Below, in pieces: positions 48,407 to 56,277 of a DNA stretch of 64,000 nucleotides. The notes beneath the pieces are model-generated. The model was not told the DNA's origin. It saw only the letters and a list, made by a program, of their open reading frames with translations, and ran no database searches. Both the position numbers and the translations under genes were made by a program. Positions within the stretch are counted from its first letter, which is position 1; every line of letters begins with the position of its first letter. Source of the stretch: Streptomycetaceae bacterium (GTDB taxonomy: Bacteria > Actinomycetota > Actinomycetes > Nanopelagicales > Nanopelagicaceae); the NCBI GenBank assembly GCA_027488575.1, contig JAIYBJ010000039.1, positions 1 to 64,000 on the forward strand, given 5' to 3'.

Positions 48407-48773
48407 CCAAGTTTAAGAATGTTGGTGTCAAGGAGGGCTTCATTCCAAGTTTTTGTGCCTCTTCTGAAAGCATCGCCGGAGATGAAATTCGTTCTATTTC
48501 ACGAGTGACTGCTTCATATTGATCACTGGAAAGTTTGAGATCTGCCTGTAACTTCGATAACTCAAATGCGTCTTGAGCAAGTAATGTGTTGATAAATAGC
48601 AACGCAAGCAAAAATACAATGCCAACTGCGGTTATGAAGAGTGCATAAGATCTGTTAGTTGCCTGCTTCCCCGCTGATACATCAGCAACGATTCGAAGAG
48701 CTGCACGGGTAGATTTTTGTGCAACGCGAGAAGTCGTCTTGGTGATTGCTGGTGCAATTGCTGTCATTGCCAT
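48390..48773 (-). CDS. ftsL: FtsL-like division protein
   Basis: Small bitopic protein of 127 residues between rsmH and ftsI, where ftsL always lies. Seen: a basic cytoplasmic part at about 1-40, one membrane segment at about 44-65 (ALFITAVGIVFLLALLFINTLL), then a heptad-rich coiled coil (LSKLQADLKLSSDQYEAVTREIERI) and a tail ending in LGMKPSLTPTFLNLDVPRG. The sequence is weakly conserved, so the call rests on layout and position. It would activate FtsW/FtsI with FtsB and FtsQ. Confidence 0.85.
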   Translation of the reverse strand: MAMTAIAPAITKTTSRVAQKSTRAALRIVADVSAGKQATNRSYALFITAVGIVFLLALLFINTLLAQDAFELSKLQADLKLSSDQYEAVTREIERISSPAMLSEEAQKLGMKPSLTPTFLNLDVPRG

Positions 48774-49724
48774 TTATGCCGCCACCCTTTCGATTGCACG
48801 TAATCGAACGGATGCTGATCGTGAATTCTCTTGAACTTCTTTATCACTCGGGCTTTGACTGCCATTAAAGACAAGTGCAAACTTTGCTGCGAGTTCTGCA
48901 ATCTCAACTGGAAGTCCTTGGGGAGTTCCAGAAGTTGTTGCTTCCTGGAAATAGTTCTTAACAATTCGATCTTCAAGTGATTGAAATGACATAACCACAA
49001 GGCGAGCATGAATATCTAAAAGCTCGAGTGCTTGCGGAATAGCTCGTGTTATTGCACCAAGCTCATCATTGGTTTCAATACGAAGTGCTTGAAATGTTCG
49101 CTTGGCGGGGTTTCCACCAGTGCGACGCGTTGCTGCAGGAATCGCATTTTTTACTAGTGTTGCTAAATGAGTAGTTGATTGCAGTGGTGCCTTCTCGCGT
49201 TCTTTAACAATTGATTCAACAATGCGAGTAGCAAATTTCTCTTCACCGTATGTGCGAAGTATTCGGACTAATTCACCTGGTGCGTATGAATTCACAATAT
49301 CTGCCGCAGTTTTTCCCTGGCTCTTATCCATGCGCATATCGAGTTCTGCGTCATGGGCATAAGAAAAACCACGTTCGCTCTGATCGAGTTGAAGCGATGA
49401 AACTCCTAGATCAAAGAGAATTCCTTGGACTCGTGGGTGACCATGTTGTTTTGCAATATCTGTAATCTGATCAAAGACGCTGTGGTGGGAAATAAATCTT
49501 TCACCAAATTGCGATAAGCGCTCACTCGCTATTTCAATTGCTTGTTTATCACGGTCAATTCCAATAACAACTAAGTGTGGGAACTTATTGAGTAACGATT
49601 CAGTGTGTCCACCTAATCCAAGGGTTGCATCAATTACAACTGGCTTATCGTGAGCTGTGATTGCGGGAGAAAGTAACTCAATACATTCATCGCGCATTAC
49701 AGATGCATGTTGCGTATTAATCAT
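48774..49724 (-). CDS. rsmH: 16S rRNA (cytosine-1402-N4) methyltransferase
   Basis: Methylates C1402 in the ribosomal P site (old name MraW). It has 316 residues from the ATG at 49724; an upstream TTG frame to 49745 has no support. Seen: SAM motif VVIDATLGLGGHTESLL, GILFDLGVSSLQLDQSERGFSY, and RTFQALRIETNDELGAI. GGGGGAG sits only 3 nt from the ATG and AAAGGA 13 nt away, so ribosome access may depend on the RNA structure in the leader. It is separated from mraZ by about 160 nt. Confidence 0.96.
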   Translation of the reverse strand: MINTQHASVMRDECIELLSPAITAHDKPVVIDATLGLGGHTESLLNKFPHLVVIGIDRDKQAIEIASERLSQFGERFISHHSVFDQITDIAKQHGHPRVQGILFDLGVSSLQLDQSERGFSYAHDAELDMRMDKSQGKTAADIVNSYAPGELVRILRTYGEEKFATRIVESIVKEREKAPLQSTTHLATLVKNAIPAATRRTGGNPAKRTFQALRIETNDELGAITRAIPQALELLDIHARLVVMSFQSLEDRIVKNYFQEATTSGTPQGLPVEIAELAAKFALVFNGSQSPSDKEVQENSRSASVRLRAIERVAA

Positions 49725-49774
49725 CTTCTCCCCCGTTCCTTTCAATCGTTAGGCTCATTGACTTATTTGTTTTT

Positions 49775-49866
49775 CTCATCTCTGGTCACTGCCGGCCGAC
49801 GGATCGTTTATGCGGCGCCGGGGAAGGGGCGCCGCAGTCGTAGGGTCGGCAGTGGCCACAAATGAG
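49775..49866 (-). ncRNA. Structured leader upstream of rsmH (candidate mraW RNA motif)
   Basis: A two-tier hairpin fills the mraZ-rsmH gap. Outer arms 49783-49793 and 49848-49858 pair over 11 bp (one G-U), continued by GAC/GTC and outside by CTCAT/ATGAG. The inner hairpin at 49811-49819 with 49828-49836 has 9 bp around an 8-nt loop that reads CCTTCCCC in the RNA. An RNA element called the mraW motif is known at this place in actinobacteria; identity with it is inferred from position and shape. No T-run follows, so it is not a terminator. Confidence 0.7.
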
Positions 49867-49883
49867 AGTTCTTTTTTCAAGGA

Positions 49884-50315
49884 CTAGAACAGTCCTGGGA
49901 ATACCTCCTCAGAAACATCAGCAAATCCCTTTTCGCGATCTGCCAGATATTGATTCCATGAAGTTGAATCCCAAATTTCAACGCGAGTATTTGCACCGAT
50001 AACAACGCACTCTTTTTCAAGTGCTGCATATGTGCGCAAACTTTGCGGAATTGTTATGCGACCTTGGCGATCAGGAATTTCATCGTGTGCACCTGCAAAC
50101 ATCACACGTGAGTAATCACGTGCAGCTTTTGCAGTAACTGGTGCTTGTCGCAGCGTTTCGGTGATGTGTGCAAATTCCGCTGCCGGAAAAACATAGAGAC
50201 AACGTTCTTGCCCTTTTGTAATTACTAATCCAGGAGATAACTCATCACGAAATTTCGCAGGAAGTATGAGGCGGCCTTTTTCATCAAGACGGGGTTCATG
50301 GGTACCCAAAAACAT
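49884..50315 (-). CDS. mraZ: Transcriptional regulator MraZ
   Basis: DNA-binding repressor of the dcw cluster, 143 residues. Seen: two SpoVT/AbrB-like beta units, [23 protein letters not shown] at the N-terminus with [13 protein letters not shown], and [21 protein letters not shown] in the second half. The protein forms rings and binds TGGG-type repeats. Such repeats lie 57 bp upstream of its own start, so it probably represses itself and the genes down to ftsZ. A purine-rich AAGGGGGTC precedes the ATG. Confidence 0.96.
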   Translation of the reverse strand: MFLGTHEPRLDEKGRLILPAKFRDELSPGLVITKGQERCLYVFPAAEFAHITETLRQAPVTAKAARDYSRVMFAGAHDEIPDRQGRITIPQSLRTYAALEKECVVIGANTRVEIWDSTSWNQYLADREKGFADVSEEVFPGLF

Positions 50316-50371
50316 CGGTACTGACCCCCTTCCCCAAGGTGTCCTACGTGAGCGTGTAAATAAGGCTCATT

Positions 50372-50448
50372 CCCCACTTTACTCCCTTTTTCCCCATTTT
50401 CAACCACCTATCCCCACATTCAGCCCCACTGCTCCCCACCGAGCCCCA
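50372..50448 (-). promoter_or_regulatory. MraZ operator array: phased TGGGG repeats
   Basis: On the minus strand TGGGG occurs six times, with plus-strand CCCCA starting at 50372, 50392, 50412, 50424, 50434 and 50444, and degenerate copies at about 50383 and 50402 fill two gaps. Spacing is 10 bp or a multiple, with one 12-bp step, so boxes face one side of the helix. Known MraZ boxes are 3-4 TGGGN repeats at 10-bp period. The copy nearest mraZ reads AAAGTGGGG, also like the Mycoplasma box. Confidence 0.85.
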
Positions 50449-50488
50449 TCGCGCCCTAGGTGTTTTCGGAATGGATATTTCGGGCATG

Positions 50489-50517
50489 AAAAAAGCCCCC
50501 CGAAATCGGGAGGCTTT
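50489..50517 (-). terminator. Intrinsic terminator after the DUF3040 gene
   Basis: On the minus strand AAAGCC-TCCCG and CGGGG-GGCTTT form a GC-rich stem (one mismatch) with a 4-nt loop, followed by six T residues. It lies 20 nt after the DUF3040 stop and insulates the mraZ promoter region. Confidence 0.85.
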
Positions 50518-50536
50518 GGGTTGGATGCTTCAGTAA

Positions 50537-50893
50537 TTAATTGTCGTAATTACGCTCATCCCAGCGTTGTTCTAGTCGAGAGCGAAGCCCTGAACCCTTC
50601 TTTGTCTTTGCCATGCGAGGAGCTTTGCTGAGCGCGCTCAAAGCAGAAAGGGCAGTAAAGAGACCTGTCAAAGCGATCAAAAAGCCGAAGATTCCAACTG
50701 GCACTGTCTGAGAGATGAGTCCGCCCAAGATAATTGCCAAACCAGAGAGAAGTGCGCCGAGGCCAGTGAGCACTCGTCCTCGCCCTGGAAATGTGCGATT
50801 TCCAGTCAGAGTTGAGGAAAGGCGTGGGTCATCAGCCGATAGAGCTTGCTCCATCTCGGCTAATAGTTTGCGTTCGCGATCTGACAGTGGCAC
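50537..50893 (-). CDS. DUF3040 membrane protein
   Basis: Actinobacterial protein of unknown function, 118 residues from the GTG at 50893. Seen: the family start PLSDRERKLLAEMEQALSADDPRL, then two adjacent membrane segments at about 50-70 and 75-97 (LGALLSGLAIILGGLI, VGIFGFLIALTGLFTALSAL), and a basic C-terminal tail (MAKTKKGSGLRSRLEQRWDERN). The GTG is chosen because family members begin M-P-L-S and because TATTGT lies 6 nt upstream; a start at 50911 would add six residues. It typically neighbours mraZ or dinB in actinobacteria, hinting at an envelope role. Confidence 0.88.
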   Translation of the reverse strand: MPLSDRERKLLAEMEQALSADDPRLSSTLTGNRTFPGRGRVLTGLGALLSGLAIILGGLISQTVPVGIFGFLIALTGLFTALSALSALSKAPRMAKTKKGSGLRSRLEQRWDERNYDN

Positions 50894-50899
50894 GGGGCA

Positions 50900-50905
50900 A
50901 CAATA
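50900..50905 (-). promoter_or_regulatory. -10 box of a leaderless DUF3040 promoter
   Basis: TATTGT on the minus strand ends 6 nt before the GTG start; the spacer TGCCCC carries no ribosome binding site. Confidence 0.45.
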
Positions 50906-50925
50906 GAACAACTTTTGCTAACGGG

Positions 50926-52101
50926 CTACTCGTCATCAAGGGCGGGCTCAACTAATCGGCCCGGACGCACACTGGATCGACCGAATCTGGCGCGAGCACG
51001 GTCGATTGCACGCTCGGCATCTCGCCATCCTTTATCTCGGGCACCTAAAACCATCTGCTCGGGAGCTGCGCTAACCAGATTTTCAAGACTAACGCCTACT
51101 AAACGCAGACGCGCGCGATCAATGCGAAGTGCTTTGTATAAATCTTTTACAACCTCATAAGTTTCATGTGCACTATCGGTTGCAAGTGGAAGAGTCTTGG
51201 AACGGTTAATTGTTGTGAAATCTGCGAAGCGCACCTTTATGGAAATTGTCTTAGCGAACAATTCTTTGTCGCGCAATCGCGCTGTTGCTTTCTGAGTTAA
51301 TCGCAAAAACTCTTGCAAAATTTCTTCAGGGTTATCTAAGTCTTGAGCAAATGTTTCGGCGGCGCTAATGCTCTTATCAATATCTTCAGGGATGACATCT
51401 CTGTAATCGCGACCCCATGCAAGTTCGTGCAGTGTTTCACCTGCTGCTTGTCCGATTGCACGAATCAGAGTTGCGCGCGGCAATTGTGCAACATCTTCGA
51501 CAGTACGAAGCCCTAATTGTTCAAGTGATTCAGCTGTTTTTGGGCCGACTCCCCACAACGCCGATACAGGCAACGGATGCAAGAAAGTCAGGATTCGATC
51601 TGGTGCAATTTCTAATAAGCCATTTGGTTTGCAGTGTCCGGATGCTAACTTTGCAATGAACTTTGATGGTGCGATTCCGACCGAACATGTAATGCCCTCG
51701 TGTTCAAATACTCGACGCCTGATTTCGGTTCCAATCTCGCGCCCCGTACCAAGTAATCGCCTTGCACCAGTGACATCTAAGAATGCTTCATCGAGTGAGA
51801 GTGGTTCTACTAGTGGAGTGAAGTCAGCAAATATTTTCATGATTGCAGCGGATACTTCTGAATACCGTGCGTGATTAGGGGGTACGAAGATTGCATGTGG
51901 AGCCATTCGTTGTGCGCGGCCAACTGGCATTGCAGCGCGTATTCCGAATTTACGTGCTTCATAGTTCGCAGAGAGCACGACTCCACGAGCACCAGCGCCA
52001 ACAACGAGAGCTTTGCCGCGCAACGCTGGATCATCGCGTTCGGCAACGGATGCATAAAAAGCATCCATGTCGACATGAACAATCGTTGCGTGCGTACTCA
52101 T
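50926..52101 (-). CDS. dinB: DNA polymerase IV (Y-family, DinB)
   Basis: Error-prone translesion polymerase, 391 residues from the ATG at 52101, which overlaps the dnaE2 stop as ATGA. Seen: catalytic residues in IVHVDMDAFYASVAERDDP and LSLDEAFLDVTGARRLLG, with both Asp and the Glu present, the HhH region LWGVGPKTAESLEQLG, and a complete little-finger domain. Intact catalytic residues argue for a working Pol IV and against the non-catalytic ImuB, which often pairs with DnaE2. Its place as last gene of a LexA-box operon predicts SOS induction. Confidence 0.94.
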   Translation of the reverse strand: MSTHATIVHVDMDAFYASVAERDDPALRGKALVVGAGARGVVLSANYEARKFGIRAAMPVGRAQRMAPHAIFVPPNHARYSEVSAAIMKIFADFTPLVEPLSLDEAFLDVTGARRLLGTGREIGTEIRRRVFEHEGITCSVGIAPSKFIAKLASGHCKPNGLLEIAPDRILTFLHPLPVSALWGVGPKTAESLEQLGLRTVEDVAQLPRATLIRAIGQAAGETLHELAWGRDYRDVIPEDIDKSISAAETFAQDLDNPEEILQEFLRLTQKATARLRDKELFAKTISIKVRFADFTTINRSKTLPLATDSAHETYEVVKDLYKALRIDRARLRLVGVSLENLVSAAPEQMVLGARDKGWRDAERAIDRARARFGRSSVRPGRLVEPALDDE

Positions 52102-55100
52102 ATCGCCAGCGTACTTTGCTGTGAGTCCCACTTTTCGTAGGCAGCGCGTAAGTCCCATATACCTGTTGCTCTAATTGAAATTCCACGCGCACCGGTACGT
52201 CTAGTGACACCACGCAATAAGACGAGTTCGGATGTATAGATTGTTGAAAGATATTCGGTGGCTATGTCGCTAAAGAAAGTTGCATCGCTGCAGCCATGTC
52301 CATCGTTGAGGGTAAGAAAAATAACCCGCTTTCCAGAGCGCACTGGTGGCGTTTGAATAGATACGCGCACTCCTGCAACTAAAACGGTGGATGCAGATCG
52401 CACTGAGAGAAGGTCTGAAGATTTAATAGCGCCAATTGAATTAAGAAAGTGCGAATAGAACTCGAGCATGTGATGTGTGATGTCCATGCCGAGTCGTTGC
52501 ACTTCGTGGGCAACTACTTCGCTGCTAACTAAATCTGGCAGGCCGCTTGATTCGAGTGCGGGTGCATCAAAACCTAAAGTCATTTGTGAACGCAGCGCGC
52601 TAGACATTGTTGGACCTTTTATGAGATCTGAAAGGTGAAGCAATAAATCTCGACGATTAAGTGGACCGCCTTTAACAATGGCGTGCAATCGATCGAATGC
52701 ACCAGTGAGAATCAGGGATTCGATGATGGGTTGGGATGCACCGCTTCGATAATAGAAATCTGCCAAATCCTTATATGGCCTAGCGGCAATAATATTTGAA
52801 ATTTCATCAGCACTGATTCCATTAATAGTTGATAACGCAATGCGGATGCTCTGTGTGCCATCTTCACTCAGTTCAACGCGATAGCTCTGATCAGAATAAT
52901 TAACATCAAGGGGTGCGATCGGAATTCCCATCTGACGCACTTCATCCAGAATCAATCGCTTGGGATACATGCCGGGATCGTGCGTAAGCACACCAGCTAA
53001 GAATGCTGCTGGATAGTGCGTCTTAAGCCATGCTGATTGATAGGTTGGAAATGCAAAAGCTGCGGCATGCGCCTTACAAAAACCAAAAGATGCAAATGCT
53101 CGCAGGACTTCCCAGACTTCATTAATTACTTCGAGCGCATAACCGTGTTCGGTTGCTGCTGGATAAAACCAATCGCAGACCCGTTGTTGACCTTGACGAT
53201 CTCCGAGTGCACGTCGCATCTCATCGGCGTGCGCCAATGAACAGTGCGTCATTGTTGCGATGATGGAGATAACTTGTTCGTGAAAAACAACGACACCTTC
53301 GGTATCGCGCAATATCTCGTAGAGATCAGGATGAATGATCTTGCGTGCACTCCACCCATGTCGCGACTTTAGAAAAGGCGAAATCATGTCACTCTTTACT
53401 GGGCCAGGGCGAAAGAGTGAAATATCAATAATTAAATCCGTAAAGGTCTGGGGTTCTAATTTGCCAACGAGTTCGCGTTGTCCGGGGCTTTCTATCTGAA
53501 AGATTCCGATTGTCTTTGTAGATTGAATGAGCTCGTATGTATGTGGATCATCGAGTGAAATCGCATCAATATCTATCTCTTCTTTGTGCACACGAGAGAT
53601 TTCACTGAGCGCATAAGAAATACTTGATTGCATTCGCACACCGAGAATGTCTAACTTGAGTAAACCAATATCTTCGACGTCATCTTTATCGAATTCGACC
53701 ATCGGATAACCACTGGCGTTTCGTTGTAAGGGCACGCGATCCAGTAACCCCCCATCAGATAAGACGATCGCGCATGGATGCATTGATAGGTGGCGCGGTA
53801 AACCTTCTAGGCGCCGCGCCATTGTGATGACCATCTTTGCTAAGGGGGTCTTCACATTTTTCTCACGCAAGCCATATGGTGATTTGGCAATGAGATTGAT
53901 TTCGGCCGCGGGTAAACCCAGCGCTGCTCCTGCATCTCGAATGCTCTGACGAGTGCGGTATGTATCAAAGCTTGCAACAGTTGCACATCGTGATTGATTT
54001 CCGGGAATGTCCCAACGCGGATCACCATATTTTTTAAAGACAAGATCATAAATTTCTAATCGGCGATGCGATTCAACATCAATATCAATATCAGGCAGTG
54101 CGCGACGAAGTGGTGAACAAAAACGCTCCATCAGTAATCCGTGCGCCATTGGATTAACGCCTGAAATACCAAGTAAGTGGCAGATAAGAGAACCAGCGCC
54201 AGAGCCACGGGCTGACACACGAATACCGCGTTCGCGCGCCATATCTGCAATGTCGGCAACAGTAAGAAAATATGACTCGTAACCAAGAGTTGCAACAGTT
54301 GCTAGTTCATCATCGAGTCGCTCGCGCGCGCTTTTAACTGCCTGGGCGCCGCTGTATCTCCAATTAATTTTCGCCTCTGATCGTTGACGCAAAAGAGTGC
54401 GCATCTGTTGTGCACTTTCGGCGCCAACAACGTGTGCTTCAGGCAGATGAATTGAACCAAGACCAATATCTCTTGTAGGTGATAACAATGTTTGCTCTGC
54501 CCATGCACGAGTAGTAGAAAGAAGTGTGCGTGCATTGCGTTCGCCCCCTGCGCGTGCAATTTCATCAGCGAGTGCGTGCATTGCAGGTGTTGATTTGAGA
54601 TAGGCCTCAGCATTTGTCCGCCCAATGTGACGTGGATGAAGGGGAACTAATTGGCGAGCGCAATCCAAAATATCTGCAACTGGTCCATCTTCTGGCCCAC
54701 GCATTCGCACCGCATTTGTAATGACTGCGTCAATATCGTGATCTCTGGCAAAAATCAGCGAGCGCCCTGCATGTGTAATTGATCCTGGCCCATCACCTTT
54801 TGCTAGGTGTGACACACATTCAATTGCATGTGCTTTGAAAAAATCACGGGTCTTATTAAATAGAGCCAGAGCGCTATCGTTTCTGTGGGCAGCAATAGCT
54901 GGTGCTATTGGTGAATCAAGGCCATGTAAGACATAGAGATTTTGCGTGTATTGGCTAAAGCGTTCTAGAAAATCAAGGGTCAGAACAGGTGTGCCTGTCG
55001 ATAAGTTAAGCGATGACATAAGCCTGACAAGATCGCGCCATCCCCCATCGCTACCAGCTATAAGAGTGAGTCGCGGCAACTTTTTATTATCGGCCATACG

Positions 55101-55334
55101 GTTTTTTTGTAGATCATTCTGTAAATCGATAGCAAGGTTTACTCCGATGATTGGAGCAATGCCGTACTTAAGACATGCCTTTGTAAAACGAATAGCACCC
55201 AGGAGTCCATCACGATCAGTGAGTGCGAGCGCCGGTGCTTCTAATTGACTTGCTCGTTCAACAAGATCTGCTGGTTGCGTGGTGCCGTACTTAAGTGAGA
55301 ATGCACTGGCAGTGTGTAAGTGAATAAAACTCAT
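52098..55334 (-). CDS. dnaE2: Error-prone DNA polymerase DnaE2
   Basis: Second C-family polymerase alpha subunit for damage-induced mutagenesis, 1078 residues. Seen: PHP domain FIHLHTASAFSLKYGTTQPADLVERA; RGSGAGSLICHLLGISGVNPMAHGLLMERF; the catalytic motif PDIDIDVESHRRLEIYDL near residue 425; GVVVFHEQVISIIATMTHCSLAHADEMRRALG; a C-terminal OB-fold (VLVAGVRVSIQTPP). The PHP and C-terminal layout is the DnaE2 type, shorter than DnaE1. It overlaps the DUF6504 gene and dinB by 4 nt each. A perfect LexA box precedes the operon. Confidence 0.95.
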   Translation of the reverse strand: MSFIHLHTASAFSLKYGTTQPADLVERASQLEAPALALTDRDGLLGAIRFTKACLKYGIAPIIGVNLAIDLQNDLQKNRMADNKKLPRLTLIAGSDGGWRDLVRLMSSLNLSTGTPVLTLDFLERFSQYTQNLYVLHGLDSPIAPAIAAHRNDSALALFNKTRDFFKAHAIECVSHLAKGDGPGSITHAGRSLIFARDHDIDAVITNAVRMRGPEDGPVADILDCARQLVPLHPRHIGRTNAEAYLKSTPAMHALADEIARAGGERNARTLLSTTRAWAEQTLLSPTRDIGLGSIHLPEAHVVGAESAQQMRTLLRQRSEAKINWRYSGAQAVKSARERLDDELATVATLGYESYFLTVADIADMARERGIRVSARGSGAGSLICHLLGISGVNPMAHGLLMERFCSPLRRALPDIDIDVESHRRLEIYDLVFKKYGDPRWDIPGNQSRCATVASFDTYRTRQSIRDAGAALGLPAAEINLIAKSPYGLREKNVKTPLAKMVITMARRLEGLPRHLSMHPCAIVLSDGGLLDRVPLQRNASGYPMVEFDKDDVEDIGLLKLDILGVRMQSSISYALSEISRVHKEEIDIDAISLDDPHTYELIQSTKTIGIFQIESPGQRELVGKLEPQTFTDLIIDISLFRPGPVKSDMISPFLKSRHGWSARKIIHPDLYEILRDTEGVVVFHEQVISIIATMTHCSLAHADEMRRALGDRQGQQRVCDWFYPAATEHGYALEVINEVWEVLRAFASFGFCKAHAAAFAFPTYQSAWLKTHYPAAFLAGVLTHDPGMYPKRLILDEVRQMGIPIAPLDVNYSDQSYRVELSEDGTQSIRIALSTINGISADEISNIIAARPYKDLADFYYRSGASQPIIESLILTGAFDRLHAIVKGGPLNRRDLLLHLSDLIKGPTMSSALRSQMTLGFDAPALESSGLPDLVSSEVVAHEVQRLGMDITHHMLEFYSHFLNSIGAIKSSDLLSVRSASTVLVAGVRVSIQTPPVRSGKRVIFLTLNDGHGCSDATFFSDIATEYLSTIYTSELVLLRGVTRRTGARGISIRATGIWDLRAAYEKWDSQQSTLAI

Positions 55335-55624
55335 ATCGCTTTAATGATCCATGCACCGGTGAGATCATCTCGCTCGAGTTCAAATGTTTGTAGTGTGCCA
55401 ATTGGCGCTGCTTCTACTTTCCATACCGCGCGAGCTTGATCATCTGGATGAAAGTTTCCATCACTAATTCGATTCCACCATCCACCTGCTTCGCACCATC
55501 TTGAAAGAACTGCATGGATGCGAAAACGTCTGCCACCAAAAGAGAATTCGATTGGACCAGATGTGCCATCGGCTAGAACTTCACCTGGTTGTGCAATCTG
55601 TGCTCTTACATGTGCCGGCGTCAT
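55331..55624 (-). CDS. DUF6504 family protein, first gene of the dnaE2 operon
   Basis: Small actinobacterial protein of 97 residues. Seen: PIEFSFGGRRFRIHAVLSRW, WWNRISDGNFHP, and VWKVEAAPIGTLQTFELERDDLTGAWIIKAI, the tryptophan-rich pattern of DUF6504, a family found beside dnaE2 and imuB/dinB genes. The ATG at 55624 (MTPAHVRAQ) is chosen because the LexA box at 55658-55673 must be in the promoter and AGAAAGAG lies about 9 nt upstream; an open frame to 55702 would bury the operator in coding sequence. Its function is unknown; the operon suggests an accessory of DnaE2. Confidence 0.8.
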   Translation of the reverse strand: MTPAHVRAQIAQPGEVLADGTSGPIEFSFGGRRFRIHAVLSRWCEAGGWWNRISDGNFHPDDQARAVWKVEAAPIGTLQTFELERDDLTGAWIIKAI

Positions 55625-55657
55625 CTGTGGGACTCTTTCTGGATAGGTGTGGATAAT

Positions 55658-55673
55658 TCGAACATCTGTTCGA
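55658..55673. promoter_or_regulatory. LexA (SOS) box
   Basis: TCGAACATCTGTTCGA is an exact match to the actinobacterial and Bacillus-type SOS operator TCGAAC-N4-GTTCGA, with perfect symmetry in the arms. It lies 34 bp before the DUF6504 start and overlaps the likely core promoter of DUF6504-dnaE2-dinB. Confidence 0.93.
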
Positions 55674-55735
55674 AAAATACTCTGCAGGACTGACACGCGC
55701 AAGCCCCGCGTACGACACGCTCAAAAGGGACCAGA

Positions 55736-55753
55736 TAGTTGAAATTTCAACTA
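55736..55753. promoter_or_regulatory. 18-bp perfect palindrome in the DoxX promoter
   Basis: TAGTTGAAATTTCAACTA is self-complementary over all 18 bases. TTGAAA inside it can serve as -35 with TAACTT 17 nt on (55762-55767) as -10, placing the start about 26 nt before the DoxX ATG. The TAGTTGA-N4-TCAACTA form resembles MarR-family operators, whose targets often include DoxX and redox genes. The regulator is not in this window. Confidence 0.7.
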
Positions 55754-55800
55754 CTTTGACCTAACTTGTACCCGTAAGAACAACCTATAAAAGGAGAAAC

Positions 55801-56229
55801 ATGGACGTAGTAGTACTCATTGGTCGCCTGCTATTTGCAGCGCTATTTATCGGCTCAGGCATTGGTCACTTCGCAAAGCTTGAAGCGATGACCGGATATG
55901 CAAAGTACAAGAAGCTCCCTGCTGCAAAGTTCGGAGTTCTAATCAGCGGACTCTTCTTCTTGCTCGGCGGAATTTATATCGCAATTGGTCTATGGGTTGA
56001 TCTTGGCGCCCTACTCATCGCTGTGACAGTAATTCTTGCAGGAATCATCTTCCATGCTTATTGGAAAGAAACTGATGCAACAGCAAAGATGAATGAACAA
56101 ATTGCATTCAATAAGGATCTTGCACTTGGCGGAGCAGCACTCATTCTCTTCGCACTTATCGCAAGCGGAACAATCTCAGGATCAGATTTTGGTCCACACG
56201 TAGGAAACATTAGTTTCTTCAGCAAGTAA
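55801..56229 (+). CDS. DoxX family membrane protein
   Basis: Small membrane protein of 142 residues with four predicted helices. Seen: VVVLIGRLLFAALFIGSGIGHFAKLEAMTGYAK at the N-terminus (family signature RllfallFi.sG..H), a second helix FGVLISGLFFLLGGIYIAIG and two more towards the end. Some relatives belong to thiol or quinone redox complexes; the substrate is unknown. A clear AAAGGAG lies 5 nt before the ATG and a perfect palindrome covers its promoter, so expression is probably induced by a small ligand or stress. It is monocistronic, with a strong terminator after it. Confidence 0.88.
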   Translation: MDVVVLIGRLLFAALFIGSGIGHFAKLEAMTGYAKYKKLPAAKFGVLISGLFFLLGGIYIAIGLWVDLGALLIAVTVILAGIIFHAYWKETDATAKMNEQIAFNKDLALGGAALILFALIASGTISGSDFGPHVGNISFFSK

Positions 56230-56240
56230 GCCTTACTAAC

Positions 56241-56277
56241 AAAGAGCCCTCAGCACGTGCTGGGGGCTCTTTGTTTT
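56241..56277. terminator. Strong hairpin terminator between DoxX and MFS genes
   Basis: AAAGAGCCC-TCAGCA and TGCTG-GGGGCTCTTT pair over about 14 bp around CG, followed by TTGTTTT on the plus strand. It ends the DoxX transcript and overlaps the stop codon of the convergent MFS gene; the minus strand side (TTTGTT) is weaker, so it may work in both directions. Confidence 0.85.

Noticed and set aside
48774..49745. rsmH start at 49745
   Set aside because: That codon is TTG without ribosome site; the ATG at 49724 follows GGGGGAG and fits the family N-terminus.
49775..49866. Intrinsic terminator between mraZ and rsmH
   Set aside because: On the transcribed strand the stem is followed by A-rich sequence (GAGAAAAACAAA), not a T-run; a structured leader explains it better.
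55625..55702. Longer N-terminus for the DUF6504 protein
   Set aside because: It would place the perfect LexA box inside coding sequence and adds residues not typical for the family.
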